DNA from: Bryobacterales bacterium
GTDB taxonomy: Bacteria > Acidobacteriota > Terriglobia > Bryobacterales > UBA6623
Direction of reading: 5' to 3'
DNA length: 37,728 nt
NCBI GenBank assembly: GCA_028819215.1
Contig: JAPPMG010000069.1
Span: forward strand, 1 to 37,728
Of this stretch, positions 25,680-33,398 are shown piece by piece (position 1 is the stretch's first letter; each line of letters begins with the position of its first letter). The notes beneath the pieces are model-generated. The model saw nothing but the letters and a program-made list of their open reading frames with translations, ran no database searches and was not told where the DNA came from. The translations under genes were made by a program, and so were the position numbers.

Positions 25680-27239
25680 TTACGGGCGAAGTCGGCTTAC
25701 GCCGAACTGCGACGCTCGCGACCACCGGACGCGGTCGGCTACGAATCGTGCGAATGGGCCGATCTCCTGATCAATACTGGCGCTGTCTAGTGCCGCCAGG
25801 TATGATTCTCGGTCGCTAACCCGAATCACCGTCCAAGGATAGCCGCCGGACGCAAGCATAGCGTTCATCAGGAACCGCGCGATGCGTCCGTTCCCGTCTG
25901 GGTACGGATGTATATAGCCCAGGAGCCAATGTCCGAGTACAGCCTTGACGCATGGCTCCGGCTCGACACTCAGCAACTCGAACACCGTTTCCATAGCATC
26001 AATGACCGCTTCCCAGCGGGGCGGCACATACCTCGAAGTGCGCAGATAGACCGCATCGTTGCGATAGCCCGAGAGCGCGGGTGCGCCGATTAACCCTGCC
26101 GCCACACACGGCTCGAACAGTTCCCTGTACCATTCGCGGTGGCTCCGTCGCACGAGATCCGCAGGCTCCGCTCCGTCGATAATCTTCGCGATGTCGCGTC
26201 TCACGCGCTGGAAGGCCACCCAGTACCCGCGCGCCGATAGTGCGTCGCGGCTCGCTCGATCCGCCGCGCTGTCTTCTGGATTCCAGTTCCCGGAAGCGAC
26301 GCGTTCTATGAGGCTTGGCGAGACGCGATAGCCCTCGATCGATAGCGAATGGTAGGCATCGCTTTGATAGATGTCGTCAACGGCTCTGAGATAGGACTCA
26401 TGATCAACAGGCCGCCCCGGGGGATCCGGAAAGGACTCGATGACATGTCCTCGCATCGCCTCCCACATTGCCTTTAGGCGCCCGACAAGCGGATGTGGTG
26501 AAGCGGCAAGCTTAATGGATGGCTGTTCCGGTGTGAACGGGTCCTTCTCGCGGACATCGTATCCGGCCGCTCTCATGACGCTCAGCATTTCGTCGGCATC
26601 GTCGTCTCGGCCGACCCTCCGGAACGCACCTGCCAGCCGCCCGGCGACTACGGAATGCCCGCCCAGCAGCAGGAGTCGCGAGATTTCACCAACGTCGGCG
26701 ACATTCGCGAGAACGACGCGTGTCTCGACCGGGTTACGGCTGATGAAGCTCCCCGAGACCCTCACCAGAGCTGCTGCCTGCGAATACAGGCGCAGACCAT
26801 CGCGCTTGGTCATATCCGACGCATGCGGCACTTCCTCTTCCTTCAAGTCGTAGAGTGATGTTCCGAACGGCAGATCAATCCTGTTGTTCGCACCCTTCGG
26901 GCTGTGCACCACAACTTGGGCGGGGACAACCGTGCTGTCGGCGTGAAGCAGGAGGGACTGCGCGGGCGAGAGATGCCATGCCGCGTCGAATCGCTGCTCG
27001 CAGTAGCGAGCGCAGAATTCCCAGAACGATGCGTGCCATGGCGTACTGTCACCATCCTGCGTTCCTGGATCGGACGAGATCAGCCAGCCCTTCATGACCT
27101 CCCGCAAGAAACCGAATCGCAAGAGACGCTCCCGGTGCACTCGGCTGAACTCTCGCGACTGAAAAACATGCCGACCGTCGTGCTGAAGCTCTTCGAGGAC
27201 ATTTAGTGAGGCGGCGAGTTTTTGGTTTGGCGCGGGCAT
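25680..27239 (-). CDS. Fic-domain AMP-transferase with N-terminal winged-helix-like region
   Basis: 519-residue Fic protein that would transfer AMP from ATP to a hydroxyl of a target protein. The active-site motif is HPYPDGNGR (His444 to Arg452), matching H-x-F/Y-x-D-G-N-G-R. The self-inhibitory motif S-x-x-x-E-G is present upstream (HSLSIEGYR), so it is a class II-type enzyme kept off until the inhibitory Glu is displaced. The first ~55 residues (LNVLEELQHDGRHVFQSREFSRVHRERLLRFGFLRE) look like a winged-helix domain of the AbiEi/transcription-regulator type. AAGGTG lies about 9 bases upstream of the ATG. No antitoxin gene is adjacent. Family certain; target unknown. Confidence 0.9.
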   Translation of the reverse strand: MPAPNQKLAASLNVLEELQHDGRHVFQSREFSRVHRERLLRFGFLREVMKGWLISSDPGTQDGDSTPWHASFWEFCARYCEQRFDAAWHLSPAQSLLLHADSTVVPAQVVVHSPKGANNRIDLPFGTSLYDLKEEEVPHASDMTKRDGLRLYSQAAALVRVSGSFISRNPVETRVVLANVADVGEISRLLLLGGHSVVAGRLAGAFRRVGRDDDADEMLSVMRAAGYDVREKDPFTPEQPSIKLAASPHPLVGRLKAMWEAMRGHVIESFPDPPGRPVDHESYLRAVDDIYQSDAYHSLSIEGYRVSPSLIERVASGNWNPEDSAADRASRDALSARGYWVAFQRVRRDIAKIIDGAEPADLVRRSHREWYRELFEPCVAAGLIGAPALSGYRNDAVYLRTSRYVPPRWEAVIDAMETVFELLSVEPEPCVKAVLGHWLLGYIHPYPDGNGRIARFLMNAMLASGGYPWTVIRVSDRESYLAALDSASIDQEIGPFARFVADRVRWSRASQFGVSRLRP

Positions 27240-27742
27240 TCGGGGACACCTTTCACTCGCGTCCTTGCAAGTACTTAGTGTTGTATTATATCAAGTCTTT
27301 CCTGCCGTACAACTGCAAGTTGATTACGCTGGGCGATAGCAAGTAAATCCTGCCGGAAACCCCGCATAGCCCTCGTTGTCGAACTCGCCATCGCTCTTGC
27401 AGCAGCAACTCCGCCCGCGCGTGAGGGTGATGCTCGATTGGGCCAAGCAGTCACGTGCCCACCGCCAGTCCGGTTTCGTTGTTGCGGCACATCACGGCCG
27501 GGAGTCTCCCGCGATTCTGGATCGCGCACTGATGACCTCACCCGCTAGGGAGCGGCTGCGCCGCGAGAAGCTCCCGACCCGCTGGCGTGGTTCGCGGCTC
27601 GCTGGACAGACGCGATTTTCGAGCCTCGGCAGGGCCCGCTAGAGAGAAAGTCAGGGCCGCTGGCGAGCAAAACGAGCCTGGTTAGCGGATATAGCTCGGA
27701 ATTCGCCCCCAACCTTCCTAGCATTAGGAGCTTAGGCGTGCC
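27240..27742. other. 503-bp divergent gap between fic and the chelatase operon
   Basis: Holds the fic promoter at 27285-27312. The rest is GC-rich with no convincing gene, riboswitch or terminator. A 38-residue - frame (27275-27391) spans the promoter itself and is rejected. No clear promoter for the + operon was found; a TAGCAT at 27719-27724 is the nearest -10-like box. Confidence 0.5.
27285..27312 (-). promoter_or_regulatory. Promoter of the fic gene
   Basis: Perfect TATAAT on the - strand (27290-27285) with TTGTAC (27312-27307) at 16-base spacing. It would start a leader of about 40 bases containing the AAGGTG Shine-Dalgarno of the Fic gene. This is the best consensus -10 in the window. 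Confidence 0.6.
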
Positions 27743-28402
27743 GTGGATTGGTTGCTGCTGATTCTCTTTGGATTAGGACTGTTTGCTGCGAGAGACTCCT
27801 TAGGGCTGGCCGCGTTTCGAAAGCGCGGCTTGCGCTTGGTGTATGCGACGTCCTTGCTCGCCGCTGGCGCGATTCTCGGTCTCGTAGCCGAGAGACTGTC
27901 GCAAGCCGAAGCGCGGGCCTTGGTCGAAGAGCCTGCCGCATGGGCCACCGCGATCGCCGTACACGGCCTGTTGTGGATCCTGTTCGAGCGAGCGCGGCGA
28001 TCGAGCCCTCCCCGCCCTTGGTCTGCGTGGCTGTTCGCGATCCCGGCGCCGCTGCTGCTCTACGCGGCAGGTGCTGCTACCTGGCAGGCCCTTCGGTGGT
28101 CCAACCTGCCGGGGTACTTGGCCGGTGTCTCCGTCATGTTCGTCTACGGCGGGGTCGTTCTTGCGGCTGCGTTCGCAGGCCGGCGCCGGGCCAGACTCGC
28201 TGCCGGCGTTGGTGCCGCGCTGGGGTTTGCCGCGGTGTCGAATATGAGCGCCCTGCTGCTGGCCTTGCTTCCGCACGAGGCACAGACCCAACGGATTCTG
28301 GCCCAGCAGATCGACTGGGTCGAGTCACCAGCCGTTCTCGGCATTGTTGCGTTGATGGTTGGCATCTCCTTTTCGGTCGCCCGTCATAGAAGGTCCTACT
28401 AG
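27743..28402 (+). CDS. Polytopic membrane protein, HmuT-like position
   Basis: 219-residue inner-membrane protein with about seven hydrophobic segments (roughly 2-15, 32-49, 66-81, 94-115, 126-145, 152-176 and 196-213), GTG start, no soluble domain and no recognised motif. It opens the chelatase operon, with the ExbB-like gene 21 bases downstream. In Bacteroidetes hmuSTUV operons, a small polytopic protein (HmuT) accompanies the same ExbB-like, DUF2149 and CobN-like proteins, so by position this is the best candidate for that role. Sequence similarity to HmuT cannot be checked here. It may form the membrane channel or dock for the chelatase (inference). Confidence 0.65.
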   Translation: MDWLLLILFGLGLFAARDSLGLAAFRKRGLRLVYATSLLAAGAILGLVAERLSQAEARALVEEPAAWATAIAVHGLLWILFERARRSSPPRPWSAWLFAIPAPLLLYAAGAATWQALRWSNLPGYLAGVSVMFVYGGVVLAAAFAGRRRARLAAGVGAALGFAAVSNMSALLLALLPHEAQTQRILAQQIDWVESPAVLGIVALMVGISFSVARHRRSY

Positions 28403-28423
28403 GCCTACCGGTCCTAACCAGCG

Positions 28424-29065
28424 ATGGAAGTCCTGTCGGGAATTCTCTACTCCCTCTCCAGCGCATTCCTCGTGCCCACGCTGGTTGCGGTTCTCGCACT
28501 GTTCGTTGGCACGACTTACCTTGTCGGGCAGTTGCTCTCCGAAGGCCTCGACCGGCGCGCCAATCGGGCCAGCCTGGCCACGTGCCGGGCGGAGGGGCTG
28601 TCCCTGAACGCGTTCCTGCTGCAGCCGTGGCGAGGCCGGTTCGCGGCCGTGCAAAGCGCACTGAGCGCCGACGGGCTCCATAGCGTGTTCGTCGACAGGC
28701 GAGTCACCGACATCGAGACGGCCCTGCGAGCACGGATCGAAAGACTCGGAATCGTGTCCCGGGCGGGCCCGATGCTGGGCTTGATCGGAACGCTGATTCC
28801 CTTGCAGCCCGCTCTTGCCGGGCTTGCCGAGGGCAATATGCAGCAAATGGCCTCCAACCTACTGCTGGGATTCACCACGACCGTCATCGGCTTGGTGATC
28901 GGAGGAGTTGCGTTCGGGATAGGAACCATCACGAGGATCTGGGGACGGGCGGACTTGATCGAGATCCGGTTCCTGCTCGAGCGTTGGCGTGAAGAAGAGG
29001 AGCAAGCGTATGAACGGCAATCAACCGCAGCGCTCGCGGCTGCGGAACTGGAACTCGACCGCTGA
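28424..29065 (+). CDS. MotA/TolQ/ExbB-type proton channel protein, HmuU-like
   Basis: 213-residue inner-membrane protein with three transmembrane segments (about 10-38, 112-133 and 147-170) and a cytoplasmic loop between the first and second. The family signature is RAGPMLGLIGTLIPLQPAL followed by NLLLGFTTTVIGLVIGG. MotA/TolQ/ExbB proteins form a pentameric proton channel that powers a partner with one transmembrane helix. The partner is probably the DUF2149 protein, whose gene overlaps this one by 56 bases. Here the energy would go to the chelatase or receptor encoded downstream. Confidence 0.85.
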   Translation: MEVLSGILYSLSSAFLVPTLVAVLALFVGTTYLVGQLLSEGLDRRANRASLATCRAEGLSLNAFLLQPWRGRFAAVQSALSADGLHSVFVDRRVTDIETALRARIERLGIVSRAGPMLGLIGTLIPLQPALAGLAEGNMQQMASNLLLGFTTTVIGLVIGGVAFGIGTITRIWGRADLIEIRFLLERWREEEEQAYERQSTAALAAAELELDR

Positions 29066-29408
29066 CCCGCTGGCTGGCGCAGGAGGAAGTGGCGACCCGC
29101 TCGTCGGCGTGGTCAATCTCTTCGATGCATCGATGGTCCTCGTGGTTGCTCTGCTGCTCGCACTTGCCGGCGCGGACAGCCTCGCTGAGATCGCGGCGCG
29201 TATGAGCCAGAAGGACATCACGATCGTGACAAATCCCGGGAAGCCAGACATGGAAATGATCGTCAAGCGCGGCGAGCGCATGGAGAAGCTCAAGTCTTCC
29301 GAGCTTCGAGGGGCAGGCAAGGGAACGCGCCTAGGCGTGGCCTACCGGCTGGAGAGCGGGGAAGTCGTGTACGTGCCGGAGGGCGCACCCTCGGCGACGG
29401 AGGAGTGA
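29010..29408 (+). CDS. DUF2149 protein, HmuV-like
   Basis: 132-residue protein with a single transmembrane helix at about 38-55, preceded by the DUF2149 signature DPLVGVVNLFDASMVLVVALLLAL. Asp39 at the start of the helix recalls the proton-carrying Asp of ExbD/TolR/MotB, which fits a role as stator partner of the ExbB-like protein (inference). The C-terminal part is a small soluble domain (KGTRLGVAYRLESGEVVYVPEG). The start at 29010 is chosen because GAGGAG lies 7 bases upstream; a longer frame from 28989 has no site. It overlaps the upstream gene by 56 bases and its TGA shares a base with the chelatase ATG. Confidence 0.85.
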   Translation: MNGNQPQRSRLRNWNSTADPLAGAGGSGDPLVGVVNLFDASMVLVVALLLALAGADSLAEIAARMSQKDITIVTNPGKPDMEMIVKRGERMEKLKSSELRGAGKGTRLGVAYRLESGEVVYVPEGAPSATEE

Positions 29409-32400
29409 TGACGCTGCGCCACAAGAAACTCCTCAAGTGGCTCGCCGGCTCGGCGGCCGCGCTGTTCGTGGCAGGGGGCCTTGCCTACCACTTGCTGATG
29501 CCCAGGATGTTGTTCCTCGGAGTGCCTCCGCAGCAGCTGTTCCTGCTGGCCGATGCCGCCGATGCGACAGGTGTCCGCTTTTGGTTCTGGTCGCGCGAAA
29601 AGATGGACGACCCGGACCTTGAGACGGCCGACTTCTCGCGCTACGACGTGATCTTTATCTCCAGTCGCCGCATGGAGCCGCTGACGCGGCCGGTCCAGGA
29701 CGGGTTGACCGCGGCTGCTGCTAGAGGTGCCGGTGTGTTCTTCGTCCCGGCCGATCGGAACAACCGGCTCCGAGCGAGCCACGGGGATCCTGCCCACGCC
29801 GAGCAAGTCAGCGCGTATTGGGAGCACAGCGGGCCGCGCAACATGGCCAACCTTTTCCGGTACGCGGCAAGCCACTATCTCGGCAGCGGCGAGCCCTACG
29901 AGGATCCCCAGCCGACGCCAGAGGACGGCTACTACCACCCCGAGGCGCCCGACCTGATGCTGTCGACGGACGAATACGTCCAGTGGATGCGCGAATCGGG
30001 CCGGTACCGCGAGGCAGCGCCCCGCATCCTGCTGGACTTCGCTGATGGTTGGCGGCTCGGGATGACGACCGGAACGGGCGCGTTGCTGGACGCCTTCGAA
30101 GCCCGCGGCGTAAACGTCGCCGCGATCTTCGGGAGCGCCAAGACGCCGCAGTTCGTGCGGGAGTTCCGGCCCGATCTGGTGATCTCGCGGCGCCATGGCC
30201 GCTGGTTCCAAGGGCCGCGCGGCGTCGAGCTGCTGGAATCCGAGTTCGACATCCCCGTGATGCGGGGGACGTCGCTGATGTTCACGGGCGAGACCTTCGA
30301 GGAGTACCGCCAGACGAAGAACGGGCTCCGCGGGGTCGGCCTCGCCATGGGAGCGATCGTGCCTGAGATCGATGGGGCGATCGAGCCGACGCTCATCGAG
30401 GGGATGCGCGCCGAATGGACCGGCCGCCGCTTCGAGGCTGTGGAGCGGGAGCGCATCGGCCGCCTGGCCGACCGCGCCCTGCGCTGGGTCCGTCTGCGGG
30501 CCAAGCCCAATTCCGATAAGAGGGTCGCAATCATCTACGTCTCGGGTATCGGGAAGGGCAAGATCACCGCGGCCAGCCTGAACGTTCCGAGGAGCCTGAT
30601 CCGCTTCCTCAATGGCATGCAGGAGGCCGGCTACCGCGTGGAAGGCCTTGCATCGGACGCGGAGGCGCTGCTGGCCGAGATGCTGCACAAGGGGCGCAAC
30701 ATCAGCGAGAGCCAGCGCGGGGAGCTCGAGGAACTGGCCTCCCTGGACGGCGTCACCCTGATCGACGAATCGGATTACCTGGAGTGGTTCGGGTCCCTGT
30801 CCGAGCCCTTGCGCGAGGAGGTCATCGCCGCGTTCGGCCCGCCCCCGGGCCAATTCATGACGGTCGAGCGAGACGGCCGCCGCCAGATCGTATTGCCGAA
30901 GCTCGAGTTCGGCAACGTCATCCTGATGCCGCAGCCCGCCCGCGGCGCCAACATGGATGCCCGACTCCAGCACAACGACCGGGTGCCTCCGAACCACCAG
31001 TACTTGGCTACGTACTGGTGGCTGCAACGCGAGTTCGAAGCTGACGCAATCGTCAACTACGGGACGCACGGGACGCACGAGTTCCTGCCGGGGCGCCCGC
31101 TCGGGCAGCTCGCTGACGACTGGTCCGACATCACGCTCGGGCGCATGCCGAACGTTTACGTGTACATCATGGACAACGTCGGCGAGGCCCTGATCGCCAA
31201 GCGCAGGGGCTCAGCCGTGACGGTCGACCACCAGGTCCCACCCATCGGGGCGGCTTCGCTGTCCGAGGCCGATCCCGAAATCGGCGAGCTGTACCGTGCA
31301 GCGGAGCAGTTCGTCGGCCAGGAGGAGGGAAGCCTCAAGGAGCGCTTGCGCGAGCAGATCGCCCGCTCGGGCAACGCCCGCGGGCTGGACGAGGATCTGG
31401 GCCTGGACTGGACCGAGAGGCTCCCAACGGACGAGGAAGTCGCCGAGCTGAAGCTGCATATCCACCTGATCAACGAGGACCGGATTCCGCTCGGACTGCA
31501 CGTTCATTCACAGAACAACCCAACCAGCGAGGCGGCTCCGCTGGTGACATCCATGGTCGGCAGCGACTACGTCCGGCGCGTGGCCTTCGACGAGATGGGG
31601 CTGCGCGAGGAGGGCGGGACGAGGTGGGAGGCTGCCAAGCAGCGAGCCGTCCGCCATGTCGAGGCAGCCTTGCAAAATCGTGGGGTCGCACCCTCGTTGC
31701 GTGCGGACGAGGACCGGGTCAGGAGCATCTTCGCATCGCTCCGGCTCACCGCCCGGGAGATCCCCCAGACGCTGCACGCCCTGGAAGGCGGCTACATTCC
31801 TCCCGGAGCGGGCGGCGACCCGGTCCGGAACCCCGCGGCGCTCCCGACTGCCCGCAACCTGTACGGCATCAACCCGCAGGAAGTGCCCACGCGGGCCGCT
31901 TGGGAAGTCGGTGTCGCGCTGGCGGATGCGCTCCTCAATGCCGAGCGCGAGCGGCTCGGGCGCTACCCGAAAAAGATAGGCTTCACGCTCTGGAACACCG
32001 AACTGATCCGGCACTACGGCACGGACTTGGCGCAGATCCTACACCTGATCGGCGTGCGCCCGGTCTGGGATCACAACGGGATCGTCGCCGACTTGGAGCT
32101 TGTGCCCGTCGCGGAACTGGGCCGGCCCCGGATCGACGTGATCATCCAAGCGGCCTCGCTGTTCCGGGACACCTTCCCGGACCGCATGGAATTCCTGGAC
32201 AAGGCGGTGCGGCTGGCTGCCGGAGCCGCCGACGGCGACAACTTCATCGCGGATCACGTCGAGGAGTCGCAGATCGCATTGAAGCGCGCCGGCATGTCGG
32301 CCGAGGACGCCCGGCTCTATGCCGGCGCTCGCGTCTTCAGCAACAACGTCGGGGGCTACGGCACGGGCGTCATCGATAACACCATCCGCAGCGGCGAGTT

Positions 32401-33352
32401 CGAGGACACCGCCGAGCTGACCGAGGAGTACTTGGCGCGCGTCGGAGCGGTCTACACCGAGGGCGCCGAGTGGGGCGCGAACATAGACGGACTCTACAAG
32501 CAGGCGCTAGCCGGAACCGAGGCCGTCTCCCTGAGCCGCTCCACCAACGTGATCAGCCCGCTGACGCTCGATCACTATTTCGAGTATCTCGGCGGCATGA
32601 CCATGGCGGTGCGCGACACCACCGGCACGTCGCCGGAAACCTATGTCTCCGACGTGCGCGACGTCGAGCGCGGCCGCTTGGAGACCGTTCGGGAGACGCT
32701 GACTCGCGACCTGCGTGGCAAGTACTGGAACCCGCGCTGGATCCAGGAGCAGCAGGACGAGGGATTCTCCGGAGCGGTCGAGATCTCGCAAACCGCCACC
32801 AACCTATTCGGCTGGCAGGTGACCAAGCCGGAGGCGATCGACGACTACGTCTGGGACGAGGTCGAGCGGGTCTACGTGGAGGATTCCTTGGAGCTGGGTC
32901 TTCCCGAGTGGTTCGATCAGGAGAACCCGTTCGCGCTGCAGAACGTGACGGCCGTGCTGATCGAGGCCGCCCGCAAGGATTACTGGGACGCTGACGAGGA
33001 GACCCTTCGCCGAGTTGCGAATCGCTATGCGCGCTCGGTAGCGGACCACGGACCCGCCGGGGACTCCCGGACCGTCGACAACGCCGCGTTCCAGGAATTC
33101 CTGGGCCAGGCACTAGCGGCTCCGGGCAATGTCGAAGGTGCCACGATCCTGGCCGCTTACCAAACTTCCGTCGACCGGAGCGCAGGCCTGGCCGGGGCCG
33201 AGATCGTCCAAGGCCGCAGGCTCGTTCGCACCAGCGAGGAGAGCCCCGCGCCCGGATCCGACACGAATGGCTTTAACAGTTGGCTGCTGCTGGCGTTGGC
33301 GGTCTTGGGAACTGCGCTTCTCATCGGCGTGAAACTCCGCAAGCAGCACTAG
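29408..33352 (+). CDS. Membrane-anchored CobN/HmuS-family tetrapyrrole chelatase
   Basis: 1314-residue class I chelatase large subunit (CobN/ChlH family), which inserts or removes metal from tetrapyrroles. The start shares a base with the DUF2149 stop (TGATG) and has GGAGG upstream. The family active-site region is GTHGTHEFLPGRPLGQ at about 552-567 (His554, His557, Glu558), where CobN has an HGT-x-EWLPG-type motif. The C-terminal half has NNVGGYGTGVIDNTI, DHYFEYLGGMTMAVRD and WNPRWIQEQQDEGFSGAVEI. Unusually, it has a hydrophobic anchor at both ends: about 11-30 (WLAGSAAALFVAGGLAYHLL) and the last 25 residues (WLLLALAVLGTALLIGVKL, then RKQH). Cytoplasmic cobaltochelatase CobN has neither, and needs CobS/CobT, which are absent. 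The surroundings match HmuS, a haem dechelatase of Bacteroidetes. Confidence 0.88.
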   Translation: MTLRHKKLLKWLAGSAAALFVAGGLAYHLLMPRMLFLGVPPQQLFLLADAADATGVRFWFWSREKMDDPDLETADFSRYDVIFISSRRMEPLTRPVQDGLTAAAARGAGVFFVPADRNNRLRASHGDPAHAEQVSAYWEHSGPRNMANLFRYAASHYLGSGEPYEDPQPTPEDGYYHPEAPDLMLSTDEYVQWMRESGRYREAAPRILLDFADGWRLGMTTGTGALLDAFEARGVNVAAIFGSAKTPQFVREFRPDLVISRRHGRWFQGPRGVELLESEFDIPVMRGTSLMFTGETFEEYRQTKNGLRGVGLAMGAIVPEIDGAIEPTLIEGMRAEWTGRRFEAVERERIGRLADRALRWVRLRAKPNSDKRVAIIYVSGIGKGKITAASLNVPRSLIRFLNGMQEAGYRVEGLASDAEALLAEMLHKGRNISESQRGELEELASLDGVTLIDESDYLEWFGSLSEPLREEVIAAFGPPPGQFMTVERDGRRQIVLPKLEFGNVILMPQPARGANMDARLQHNDRVPPNHQYLATYWWLQREFEADAIVNYGTHGTHEFLPGRPLGQLADDWSDITLGRMPNVYVYIMDNVGEALIAKRRGSAVTVDHQVPPIGAASLSEADPEIGELYRAAEQFVGQEEGSLKERLREQIARSGNARGLDEDLGLDWTERLPTDEEVAELKLHIHLINEDRIPLGLHVHSQNNPTSEAAPLVTSMVGSDYVRRVAFDEMGLREEGGTRWEAAKQRAVRHVEAALQNRGVAPSLRADEDRVRSIFASLRLTAREIPQTLHALEGGYIPPGAGGDPVRNPAALPTARNLYGINPQEVPTRAAWEVGVALADALLNAERERLGRYPKKIGFTLWNTELIRHYGTDLAQILHLIGVRPVWDHNGIVADLELVPVAELGRPRIDVIIQAASLFRDTFPDRMEFLDKAVRLAAGAADGDNFIADHVEESQIALKRAGMSAEDARLYAGARVFSNNVGGYGTGVIDNTIRSGEFEDTAELTEEYLARVGAVYTEGAEWGANIDGLYKQALAGTEAVSLSRSTNVISPLTLDHYFEYLGGMTMAVRDTTGTSPETYVSDVRDVERGRLETVRETLTRDLRGKYWNPRWIQEQQDEGFSGAVEISQTATNLFGWQVTKPEAIDDYVWDEVERVYVEDSLELGLPEWFDQENPFALQNVTAVLIEAARKDYWDADEETLRRVANRYARSVADHGPAGDSRTVDNAAFQEFLGQALAAPGNVEGATILAAYQTSVDRSAGLAGAEIVQGRRLVRTSEESPAPGSDTNGFNSWLLLALAVLGTALLIGVKLRKQH

Positions 33353-33353
33353 T

Positions 33354-33373
33354 CACGCGGGGCCCTCCGCGTG
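33354..33373 (+). promoter_or_regulatory. Perfect hairpin between chelatase and receptor genes
   Basis: CACGCGG at 33354-33360 pairs with CCGCGTG at 33367-33373 over a six-base loop, one base after the chelatase stop codon. No T-run follows and the receptor's Shine-Dalgarno (AAAGGAAG) is just beyond. Probably an mRNA processing or stability stem that sets different levels for the two proteins. Confidence 0.45.
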
Positions 33374-33398
33374 GCGCCGCAATTGAAAGGAAGAAACC

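Noticed and set aside
25788..25815. Similarity of CTAGTG-CGCCAGG-ATGATTCT to 10729-10755
   Set aside because: Short, gapped, and one copy is inside the Fic coding region; no sign of a mobile repeat.
27275..27391. 38-residue - frame upstream of fic, possible antitoxin
   Set aside because: The fic promoter (-35 at 27312, -10 at 27285) lies within it, so it would not be on the fic transcript; no antitoxin motif.
29408..33352. Annotation of the chelatase as cobaltochelatase CobN for cobalamin synthesis
   Set aside because: No cob genes nearby, no AAA+ partners, two membrane anchors and an ExbB/DUF2149/receptor context fit HmuS-like function better.
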